Positions 21,994 through 31,541 of a DNA stretch of 64,000 nt are shown one piece after another. Location of the stretch: positions 1 through 64,000 of the forward strand of contig JAFEKR010000019.1 of NCBI GenBank assembly GCA_019022495.1, given 5' to 3'. The position numbers were made by a program, and so were the translations under genes. The DNA comes from Epichloe hybrida. Taxonomy: Eukaryota > Ascomycota > Sordariomycetes > Hypocreales > Clavicipitaceae. The notes beneath the pieces were generated by a model. That model was not told where the DNA came from and searched no databases. It worked only from the letters and a program-made list of their open reading frames with translations. The first letter of the stretch is position 1, and each line of letters begins with the position of its first letter.

Positions 21994-24900
21994 GATGGCG
22001 GTTTTGGAACGTGGATCCGACTAAGATCAGTAGAGACCTTGGTCGGACAGGCCAATTGTGGCAGACGCAACTGCGAGAATGATCCACAACAAGGCCCAAG
22101 TTGTGTTGACTCTGAGCTGGCGGTTCAGGCGAATATGTTGTTGGGAGAGACAAGAAAAGAAAGAAAAGAAAACTAAAACTTTTCCGGTATCAGGTCCGTC
22201 TAGCCATTAATGCTTGCTCACTATCTTCGTATTCGATGACAATGCACTTCGGACGGTGATAATGGGAAGAATGGTCGTGAGTTTGATGCGTGAAATGATG
22301 TTTGTTGACCGTATTCTGATCAAATGACAAATGGAAGAAGTTGGGCAAGATTCAACACATGCGACAAAGCGTAGCTGGTGACGCGAACCCACGAGTCCGA
22401 CCGACAAAGTTGAAGCGAGAAAATTGTCTAGCTCCGAGTTAGTCTTTGCTTTCATGCGTAATCGATGCGAGAAGTGCTTTTGACGAATGCACGGGATGTG
22501 TGGATGCAATGCAGACGTATGTTTTTGAAGATGTCGAACAAACGCCGAGCCCAATCCATGAAAGACTGAAGCGACCATTCGACTTACGCCTCAATGCATT
22601 AGACCACAGTCATCTTGGCAGTTTCTAGAGTGGTTCACACGCAAGACACAACACCTAGACGCACTGGCCTTGAGGAGCATAAACCTTGATCCAAACACCG
22701 TGTGCAATTCTCGCAGCCGACAGGAACGTGCAACTTCCCATGTAACTAACCTCAGGTTCGATGATTTATCCCAAAGAATAAGAAGAGTGATGAGCCCTGG
22801 GAGTGCTGGGTTGCAGCCGAGAGTCAACTGGCCACTTCAGACAATCGTTGGGTACTCGAAAGACAGCAGCCTACACAGCGAAGTGGGAAGGCTGATGGAA
22901 CCGAGAGACCTGAATCCGAGGGTCGACGAACGGTAACGGGGTTCGTGACGTAAGTTGTCGCAGTATCGGCGGATTCGAGGAATCGTAGAGGAGAAGGGCG
23001 GGAGTAGAGGAAATTGAGGAGGAGCCCAGAGGAAAAGAGGTTGATGAGAAGGAAAAGAGAGAATGGGGTGTGCTAAGATGTGTTGACCCTGGTGGTGGTG
23101 GTTCCCAGGTGTGCGGGAAACTGGCCCCAGTCCCTCCTGAGGGTTGGTTGTGTACGTGGATGGTGGAGTACTTTGCCTGTGCCTGCCAGCCAAGAGCACG
23201 ACAGGGCCCCAAGAAACTCGAATGTGACTGGAGTGAGTGACGGTGGACGACTTCGAAGAAACGCTACGGGCGGCACAGCCGGGATGGCTTCGTTGATGGC
23301 ACCTGGCGGATACATGTCCGTGCTGTGCGATACGGTTGGCCGTCGATGTACCGTGGTAGGTTGCTCTGGTTTTTTTGGGGGATATTTTTTTTCCCCTCAT
23401 GCCTCTCAATTTCATTTGTGATGGGTCCTGTCGCTGCGCCCTGACTGGCCATACTCCGTACTTCTGAGCCATGATGCCCCTTCCCGTCTTCTCTTTTGCT
23501 TGGCCAACCCACAGGCGCCACCTTTTGGCTTCTTTCTGCTAGGCTGATGCGCGTACATATTTGGCGCAAAATGGGACATGCTCCACCAAGCCTACCGGCC
23601 GTTGGTGCTGATTGGTGCCGATTGGTGCTGATTGGTGCCGATTGGTGCAGGTCTCTAGCGGGCAGCTGAAGGCGTGGAAGGAAGGCAGGAAGGCAAGGGT
23701 GTTGTGAGCGCAAGTGCTGCCGGGGGTGCGTCAGCGGGCATAATGCTCAATGCTCACCTACATAAGGTACGGGCTCAGGGGTGGGTCGCCTCTGACGGGG
23801 ACGTTGACAGGTATTCGGACAGTCTGGCTCCCCCCAGCCCAAAGTTGTTGAACATGCAAACCAGGTGCCAGGATGCCATGAGGAGGATTCAATGTCGCCT
23901 CCTGCCAACCTCGGACGTAATATGTACGGACGTACTCCGTAGTTGTACGCACTTGCCAACTTTCCCTGAACACATTCCACAAAACCCTTGATTCGGGATG
24001 TACATGCCGCCTGGTGGTGCACTTGCTATCCTCAACAAAGGTTGTGTTGTGGTGTGCAGGAGCCAACCGAGCTTCAAGTCAGACTTTTTTGCCACAGCGC
24101 GCGTTGGTGCTCCAGCGGGTGTCACTCCGTCACTCCGTCACTCCACATCAAGAGAAAATTTGTGTTGCCACACCCCATTGGAGCGCTCGCACTGGCTGAT
24201 CAGCACATCGAACAACCCAGCACAGCCAGCACAGCCAGCACAGCCAGGCGCCTGGAACAAGATTGCAAGACACACTGACACACCACTTGACCGACCTCTC
24301 GTTATTATATTAGCACTTGACACTTTGAACGCCTCGCCGTATTAGCCACCACCACCAGGCCACAGAGTGTTAGGGAGTACTACTGTCCGACTGCGACCTC
24401 GGCGTGTTTGCCTAGAGTTGCGTCTGTGGGTGAGCAAAACTTGCCTTCCCAAAGGTGCTGGTGCTTGAGCCACTGTCCTCTTTCTCAATGGCGGGCTTGT
24501 TGAACACTAACAAGGGACCAGCATTGTCGAGAAACTCTTCGAGGCCGAATACGGCCCACTGGGTGGGATAATTGGGGATGGGTGGGCAGCTTTTGGACGA
24601 GGTGAGAGAAAGCACTGGAGCCCACTTGAAAAACTCCGTACGGAGTTACGAATTACGGAGTACATACAGCATCATTGTACGGAGTACAGCATCATTTTAT
24701 GCAGAAAGGCTGGTCCCCATTTCCGATGCCAACACGCCAACATACCAACAGAGCGCTGACTTCGCATCCTCGGTCCCCTGCCGTCCCAGCCATTGCATCG
24801 TTCGAGAACGAGACCACCAAAGGCTATTATGGAGATGGAAGAAAGTTCGCGAGTCAATCACCCACTGCATTGGTGGAAACTACAACGGAGAAGTATGTGT

Positions 24901-26975
24901 CAGCCCCTGGAGGGCAATCTGGCACTCTGGGCCTCGTGGCACTAACAATAAAGAGCTTTCGCTGGTACTCCGTACAAACCACATAATGGCAGTATCACCA
25001 GGTTTGTAGGTTTGTTGATCCAGTAATACTCCGTACAACAGCGCGTGAAGAACCGGGTCCAGCCAGCTGCGTCAATAATAGCTGTACACTGATCGTCATG
25101 GTCATTTGCTCCGTGCGGACAGCGCATGACGACAGATGCACAACCTACATATGTACTAATGCACTCGCTGTGCCAACAAGGGAAAAGCCGGCTCGTCGAG
25201 GCAGCCCCAAGTTCTTCTGCAGCAACAGACTTCTATTTCTGCCCTTGATGAGAGTGCAAGCGTTTGTTTGGATGTGAAGAATGACAGTCCTCCGTACGGA
25301 TTACGGTGGGACCAAATCTCATAAGATCCGGGGTCGTCGCATGCATGCCGCCTCCCGTTCTAGGGGTTCTATTAATTTAATTTACACGTGTGGGACAATC
25401 AGCCTGGTCCTTCTGACAGTACAATCACGATGTTGTTCCAGCCGGCACACGTCAACAGCGACGACTTGTCGGCAGACTGCTTGAATAAGGTGAACAGTAC
25501 TCCGAATCCGTAGCAATTGAACTAACTTCAATTATGTACGGACTATGTGGGAGGGTTTCGCCTCTAGATGATTCTGCATGGCAGTTAGCTCCAACTTGGT
25601 CACATGGGGTGCAGATCATCGAACCAATTAGCTGTCACAAGCTGGCAAAGTCTTTGATCCACAGCTACTGCAGCAACGCCAAGTGTACGGAGTACATGTA
25701 CATACATACTCCGTAACTCTGCGAGGGGAAATGAATTTTGCACCCCAGCCATGACAACAACGCAAGACGTGTTTTGGGAATGCGAGTTATTATGAATATG
25801 ATTATCCTTTAATCCTTTGCTTCATCGTAGGTCTTGACAGGCTGACCATTAGGATCCTGTCTCTGCAAGCAAGCTGAAGAGAAATCTAGAGAGCTTACAT
25901 GGCGCATCCCGTCCATAGCAAAGATGTCCGTGAATGAATGAAGCAGACATCTCTTCATCCTGTGAGAGTGGAATACGGGCCTGCGTCGTGTGTCCTCCGT
26001 ACTTCTCCGTCATGGAGGGAAACCCGGGCTTAATCCACCCTGGGTAAAGATCGTGGTCCCCCTTTTCCACCTTGGTCCCAGTGCAAGCTCGGATTGAATT
26101 CTTTGAAATTCAGTTTCGGGGTCTTGCGGGGCTTTTTTTTTTTTTTTTTTTTTTTTTTTGAGCTTGATGAACCACATCGGTCTACATAGTGTACTTGTTG
26201 TTGTTGTTGTTGGGATGGGGTCGCGGCTCTGGAGAAGCAAAAGGACAGGAATGAAGTGGATCACCGCCATGGCAATGCAGCTAGTGGCCAGACCGCCAGA
26301 AAGGCGACGTCGTGGAAGTCGAAGAAGAGGCGGTCCGTGGTGGTGGAAATTTGGAGACAATGAGGGGGCTACTGCCAATTCTCGTGAGCGAGCCTGTCTG
26401 GGCGCCATGTTTCTGGTTCTGATGTGGAGAGCTCGCGCTGGTGCACCTTTGCCGCATGATCATTTATTACAACATTGTGCAGGAAGCACGCACCACGGAT
26501 CATCATGACGGCTTGATCGGGACGCCGCGGAGTGGTTGGCTCATTGGTTCATTTCATTGGCATGTTGGAAGCAACTCGTAGAGATGTCAATGGCCTTCTA
26601 ACGAGCCTCACTGTCAGTGAGTCATCAGTATCAACGTCCGATCATCCATGCAGGAGATCATACCCAATATCGAAGAATTCTTGCTCACAACTTACAAGGG
26701 ACGGGAGGCTTTTGTTAAAGTCCTTTCGCAGAATAGAGCAACCGGGGGGGGGGCTGTGTGAGAAGCCGATATCCATTGCTACAACATCTGTCTCCACCTA
26801 ATACGGAGTACTACTAGTGTTGACAACCTGGTGGGTGGGGCCATTCTTGCCAGGTGAACATCATTCCTGGACACTGGAAAAAATCGCGGGCATGTATCAA
26901 TACCGGTTGTATGTGCAAATCTGTTTTGGACAGCAGGCGCTGAGGCCGCACTCAACCTATGTAGGCACTATTAAT
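21994..26975. other. 5 kb region without convincing genes; repeats and palindromic motifs
   Basis: Between the cyclin start and the next gene I see no supportable coding sequence. It holds tandem repeats (GATTGGTGCC/T units near 23608-23650, a CACTCCGT triplication near 24122-24140, an AGCACAGCC repeat at about 24220-24246), a 23-T run near 26137-26159 and many TACGGAGTA copies, including a perfect 16-bp palindrome at 24632-24647. Minus-strand frames near 25849-26408 look slightly protein-like around the T-run, but none shows a recognisable domain. Part of the region may be a long upstream regulatory area for the cyclin gene. Confidence 0.45.
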
Positions 26976-28022
26976 TCATGGCCATCCCGACTTCCACGCT
27001 CCCATCGGATGACACCTCTCGAAAAAGGTTTCGCGTGGCGATGGAGGGGATGGCGGTCTTCTAGATCGCCTTTCCTCCATGTTCCGTCGCATTTGCTGCT
27101 TGCGCTCCTCGAAATCCATGTGAATGCCCACAAACTTGAAAGCATCCGGCACGTCTGCACGCTCGGACTCGCGAATGTCTTTTCGAATCATTTCCGAATC
27201 CGCTCCAACAGTCATGATCAAGTACTTGTCGCTGATGAACTGAAAAGCAGGCTCATCATCTGAGCCGTGAACTTTCAATCGTATCCCCTGGCTGCCAGCA
27301 CTTTTGGGAGGACAGAAAGGTACAAAACTGCACCCCGAACTGACATTCATATAAGCATGACCAGTGATTTTGGCATTTTGGTCTGGGGGATTCCCAACTT
27401 CACCATCATCAGCGTTGATGTGATAAAACTCGACATACTTTGAGGGGTAGAGGTCATAGTTGTAGCAATGGTCGACATGATCCACGGAATATAGGTAAAA
27501 AGTTTTGCCAGCGATAGACTCCAGGCGACGGCGAGGGCAGTCCCTCCTTTTCTGAGCCTCCAGCATGGCTTCATAAGCTGCGTGCACTTCTTGTTCGTCG
27601 CGGCCCTCAAGCTCCCGTGTGAAAGTTCTGTCTTCTTGCAGGCGTCTCTTTTCATTTCGCAACTCCATCTTCCGGTCTGTGCGTTGCTCCTTTAGCTCAT
27701 AGTAGTAATCAGCATCTGACCCCGTGTACGAATGTTCTGATTCCTCGTCGTCCTCGTCCTCGTCCAAGGGGTCGCATTCGCATTCATCCTCGCTCCCGCA
27801 TTCGCATTCATCCTCGCTCCCACATTCGCATGCAACACCCAGACTATCCCGGTCACTGTCGCCTTCACCCTCTCCTAGTTCTGAGATGTCTTCGTCAAAG
27901 TCGTAGGGTTCTATGTCACGGTCTTCTATGATGGTGATAATGACTAAGCGACGGTACCATGCCGGGAGTTCCCCCGTGTGATGAACCCGGCGTGGAGACG
28001 ATGTCGGCTGTTTTCGCTTCAT
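26976..28022 (-). CDS. hypothetical acidic protein with CECGSEDE repeats
   Basis: A 348-residue frame. I chose the ATG at 28022 (MKRKQPTSSPRRVHH) because upstream residues are not protein-like. A segment IEDRDIEPYDFDEDISELGE leads into an acidic stretch with three tandem units, CECGSEDE, CECGSEDE and CECDPLDE, then a Glu/Arg-rich helix and a globular-looking region (YLYSVDHVDHCYNYDLYPSK, GHAYMNVSSGCSFVPFCPP, FQFISDKYLIMTVG). The C-terminus is Arg-rich. I do not recognise a family. The accessory neighbourhood and missing domain suggest a lineage-restricted gene. An intron near the N-terminus is possible. Confidence 0.6.
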   Translation of the reverse strand: MKRKQPTSSPRRVHHTGELPAWYRRLVIITIIEDRDIEPYDFDEDISELGEGEGDSDRDSLGVACECGSEDECECGSEDECECDPLDEDEDDEESEHSYTGSDADYYYELKEQRTDRKMELRNEKRRLQEDRTFTRELEGRDEQEVHAAYEAMLEAQKRRDCPRRRLESIAGKTFYLYSVDHVDHCYNYDLYPSKYVEFYHINADDGEVGNPPDQNAKITGHAYMNVSSGCSFVPFCPPKSAGSQGIRLKVHGSDDEPAFQFISDKYLIMTVGADSEMIRKDIRESERADVPDAFKFVGIHMDFEERKQQMRRNMEERRSRRPPSPPSPRETFFERCHPMGAWKSGWP

Positions 28023-28201
28023 TTGAATTTGCAAACCGTGCGTAGCTACCGACGAGCTCGTCTTTGCGCAGTAATAGAGGGAGGAGGAGCAATCGGTTCT
28101 CCACAAGCAACATGTCGGTGGCTTGAAACCGATTTTATACATTATGCACTCCGCCTCGTGTATGTAGTTGATGGGGTGCGCTAATTTTGTGTAGGGGTTG
28201 A

Positions 28202-28402
28202 TTAGTGGTCCCGGGGGTCTGTCTCATCGGCCTCCAGGTTCTCGGCGAGTGTAACGACCCAGTCAATGTCAGAGCTTATTCTAGACCAGGGAACGGTCAT
28301 GTTGGAAAGCCTCTTCCGAAGCTGGACAACGTCGATGACCTTAAGTCTGCTCTTACTGAGGCGGGTGTGCTCTGACTCGCCCTCAAGAGCTTCGTCACAC
28401 CT
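28202..28402 (-). pseudogene. orphan coding-like exon or gene remnant
   Basis: One minus-strand frame gives a coherent 66-residue stretch with SEHTRLSKSRLKVIDVVQLR, MTVPWSRISSDIDWVV and an acidic end before TAA at 28202-28204. A possible acceptor (GAAACAG) precedes it, but there is no start codon or upstream exon. It lies between two minus-strand genes. It may be the last exon of a decayed gene or an unannotated extension of the APH-like gene. Confidence 0.3.
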
Positions 28403-28504
28403 GTTTCATTCCTATCTATCACTTTATATTGAATGTTTGTTCACGTTAGGCTTCATACATGCCACTGTTTTCGCCATGGACAACTTATCACCCCAGTGAT
28501 AGGT

Positions 28505-29603
28505 CTAATCGATGCCCTCAAACTTTGTTGCAGGGTTAAACAGGAACCCATCCAGTGATAACATGTTGTAGCGTCCACGTTCGTCGTCTCCGATGGGTAC
28601 GGGCTCAGGCTCATTTGCAAGGCGGCTAGTAAAGCCTCTTGACAGCAACAAACCAGTGATCCTTGCTAGTCGGATGGTTTCGATGCACTCATTCGTCAAG
28701 CCGCCGACTTCATCGACAAATGTTGTCCAAAAGACATTGTTCAAGCTATCGTAGTCGTCATATCGCATCCAGCCATCCCGAAGGTGCAGTTTCCCAGTCA
28801 AACTCTGAAGGCAGTGGAGGTTCAGGCCGAAGGGACAAATCTCCGCCTCAGCCCAGTCAATCACTCCCATTAAGTGGCAGGTCACCTCGTCGACAAGGAT
28901 ATTGCAGCTGCTGAAATATTTGTGGAGAAGCACCATTGGCAGTGAAAATATGGCATCCAATGCGTCAATACACTTCCGGATAATGTGGTGCAGCCGAACC
29001 GGAAGGGCGTCAAGTAGCATGCGCAGTTCTCTTTCGAATTTCTCTCTAACCTTTGAGATATAAGTTTGGTTCACTGGCTGTGGAGCTTTCCATGAAAGAG
29101 CAAAGAACCTACCGGTCAGTCAGTGCTGGAAGTGATCCTATCAATCGGATGTTAGACCTCTTACCGTGCCACATCTATCATCAGTCTCTGGCGTCGAGCG
29201 AAGTTTTCTGGCGTATTGTCGGGACAATAATGCGCAAGAATGAAGTCTAGATGGGTCACCCCCTTGATTCGGTCCATAACGTATACGTAGAGAGGCTCCT
29301 TCTCTTTCGACTCGTCACCCACGTAGCCTTCAAACGAGACTGTTGGAGCGTAACATCCGTACACATGTCTCGCCAGTGAAGCGGTCCTCAAGTCGAGCTG
29401 CAAAGACTTCGTCGGAACTGAACAACGTACTCAAGACATGGCCCAGCATAAACGGTGTAGCTGCAGTTTACTTGGACGCCGATAGTGGTTGCTCTGCCCC
29501 CAACTAACTCCTCTGCGCGCGCATCACAATCTGAGCGACAGGCGGACGTTTTCGCAAAGAAGTTGGAGATTTCGTCCTCAACAGAATACTCTGAATGTGC
29601 CAT
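28505..29603 (-). pseudogene. APH-type phosphotransferase-fold gene with frameshift and altered catalytic motif
   Basis: Starts MAHSEYSVEDEISNFFAK at 29603; one intron at 29164-29109 joins IDVAR to FFALSWKAPQ. The APH/choline-kinase order is clear: a nucleotide-binding N-lobe, YVYVMDRIKGVTHLDF, the Brenner loop and GVIDWAEAEICPFGLNLH near the C-terminus. Two defects are visible. Around 29407-29412 the frame slips by one base between QFRR and KSLQLDLRTA, with no room for an intron. The catalytic loop reads LLHKYFSSCNIL where the family has HGDFxxxN, so the Asp base is lost. About 347 residues if intact. Likely a pseudogene; a sequencing error could explain the shift but not the HKY change. Confidence 0.7.
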
Positions 29604-30650
29604 GAGGTGAGGTTTCCGTGGTGTGATCAAGCTGAAACTGTTCTCGTCGGAAGGGAGAGAAGTTATTGGAACGCGCTTAACTCCCAACAAGGGGGAGAGC
29701 AGGTGGTATTACAAAAACCGTCATCTGATTTGTTGGGCCATTCTCAATTGCCCCTGGGCTGGTACTCTTCGCTGGCCAACACAATGCTTGCCATGCACCC
29801 CCGACCAAAGCACATCGTCATTCCAAGACATGCATCTTTCAATGGACCTGTTCCCTTCAAGTAGATTTGTAAAATCAATTCAGGGAGCAGGAACGCAGCG
29901 AAAGCGACATGGCTTTGAATGACACACATGGTACCGAGGATCCTCGCGCTGTCGATTCGGTGCAGTCATCCATGTCGCAGAGAAGGCCAGCCAGTGGCGA
30001 GGAGGGCTTGCTTACACACAGGTACGTACATACAGTAAGGATTACCTGGAATACACGTTCCTTCACGTTCACATGAACCCCGTTGTCAGTGGGCAGTGAG
30101 CTGTGTGTAGATTGACTGACTGGTTCGTCGATGAACTCATCCACCTCAGCCATGAGCTTGCGTCAAGGCGGGGCGGCGAAAAAGTGAAGCGTGACCTTTC
30201 GGCCTGCATGCATGCATGCAATAATGCGGAAGGAAGCTGAGCTGTGTTCCTGCCAGAAATGGATGATGCTTGGGCCGTGAAACCCACTTCTACCACTTCT
30301 TCATACACCAAAGCCAGCGAGTGTGCGGAGTAGAACCAGGATTTCGCATGACAGCGCGATGCATCGAATACACACTCAAACCTCAACCAGAGGTATCCAA
30401 CACCCAATCCGTCATTCACATAGGAGCATCCGTGAGACTCACACTAGGCCGTCGCGGCGGTCAAAAAAAGGTAAATTTCAAAAATTGTAAAAAAAAAATA
30501 AGAAATTTGTAATTCATATTGCAAAGTGTAATCACCTCGCCGCTGCATAAAGTTCATAGTCCAGCGGCCAAAGAGCTTGAACAGGGTAGACAAATTTGTC
30601 ACACCATCACAGGTTGGATAAGACTCGAGTTGTCGGTGTTGCTCTGTGTT
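29604..30650. other. intergenic; short coding-like start and a repeat fragment
   Basis: A minus-strand stretch MAEVDEFIDEPVSQSTH beginning at 30153 looks mildly protein-like but soon loses frame; no domain found. A (GCAT)n run lies near 30205-30220 and an A-run near 30488-30499. The fragment at 29861-29885 is listed separately. Confidence 0.35.
29861..29885 (+). repeat. solitary end related to the 18991-19280 inverted-repeat element
   Basis: GTAGATTTGTAAAATCAATT followed by CAGGG matches the right terminal repeat at 19246-19269 apart from one inserted C. The sequence diverges afterwards and no opposite end is found within the neighbouring kilobase. Confidence 0.5.
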
Positions 30651-31416
30651 TTAATCATCCTCAACTTCGCATTCCTCTCCGGCGGCAGCGCGGGCGACGA
30701 CCTTGGCGGGAACATCTTGTTGCTCTTCCTCTTCCTCTTCCTCTTCCTCTTCATCGTCCTCGACAGCTCTCTTGGCGGGGGTGTCCTCTTCCTCTTCCTC
30801 TTCTTCTTCATCGTCCTCGACAGCTCTCTTGGCGGGGGTGTCCTCTTCTTCTTCCTCTTCCTCTTCGTCGTCCTCGACAGCTCTCTTGGCGGGGGTGTCC
30901 TCCTCCTCTTCCTCTTCCTCTTCGTCGTCCTCGACAGCTCTCTTGGCGGGGGTGTCCTCCTCCTCTTCCTCTTCATCGTCGTCTAGAACAGCTCGCTTAG
31001 CGACTTTATCTTCCTCTTCCTCTTCATCGTCGTCTTGAACAGCTCGCTTAGCGACTTCATCTTCATCTTCCTCCTCATCATCATTCTGAGCCGCAGCAGC
31101 CTCTGCCTCAGCAGCCCGAGCACCAATCAACTTGCCGGCCATATCCAACGGGGTATTGACGACGTCTCCGGCCACGGTACCAGCCACGCCAGCGGCCCCC
31201 TGGAAGGCATCAGCAAGACCTCCTGCAAGATCTTGACGAACAACCCCGTCATATCAATGTCAGTTACAGCAGGCCAGATTATCACTCCCCCCCCCACGAG
31301 AGAATAGACAAGGAAGTTGGTTACCCAAACATACCACGACGAGAAGGCGTGCCAACGGGAGCGGCAGAAACAGAGGCCACGGCGGCCAGGAGCAGAGTTA
31401 CGGCGACAGACTTCAT
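30651..31416 (-). CDS. secreted acidic repeat protein with Lys-Arg spaced units (putative Kex2-processed repeat protein)
   Basis: Exon 1 (31416-31335) encodes a clear signal peptide, MKSVAVTLLLAAVASVSAAP. The intron 31334-31223 (CTGAC branch) joins SRRG to GLADAFQGAAGVAGTVAGDV; exon 2 ends at 30651, giving 217 residues. After an Ala-rich segment come units separated by AKR: AVQDDDEEEEEDKVAKR, AVLDDDEEEEEEDTPAKR, three copies of AVEDDEEEEEEEEDTPAKR and a final variant ending in a Cys-containing acidic tail. Six KR sites recur at 17-19 residue spacing. Family knowledge: KEX2-processed repeat proteins are cut after KR in the Golgi to release near-identical peptides. Here the peptides would be strongly acidic and lack Tyr. 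No biosynthetic partner genes lie nearby. Confidence 0.75.
30760..30950 (-). repeat. 57-bp tandem repeat inside the secreted acidic protein gene
   Basis: Each unit holds ACAGCTCTCTTGGCGGGGGT (plus strand) followed by a CTTCCT-rich tract encoding the Glu run. Near-identical DNA, including the codons of AVEDD and DTPAKR, indicates recent duplication or gene conversion. Long plus-strand Ser frames here are antisense artefacts. Confidence 0.8.
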
Positions 31417-31510
31417 AGTGAATGCTTGTGCCTGATTTGAGTCCGATGAACCTGGTATATAGTTGTAGAATGGAGGCGGGACAACCTGCACTGCAGCTGA
31501 GCGTCCTCAA

Positions 31511-31541
<31 letters not shown>

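Noticed and set aside
22021..22185. Small hydrophobic frame (WALLWIILAVASATIGLS) upstream of the cyclin
   Set aside because: No start codon in frame and it lies in the likely CT-rich 5' UTR; an upstream cyclin exon cannot be shown either.
22837..23472. 211-codon minus-strand frame in the 22-27 kb desert
   Set aside because: Ser/His/Pro-rich with no domain, and several overlapping alternatives of similar length.
24120..24250. Short direct repeats considered as a CRISPR-like array
   Set aside because: Units are 8-10 bp and contiguous with no spacers; they are ordinary microsatellites in a eukaryotic genome.
30703..31038. Plus-strand poly-Ser frame and related Leu/Arg-rich frames
   Set aside because: Antisense images of the acidic repeats in the secreted protein gene, which has a signal peptide and intron on the minus strand.
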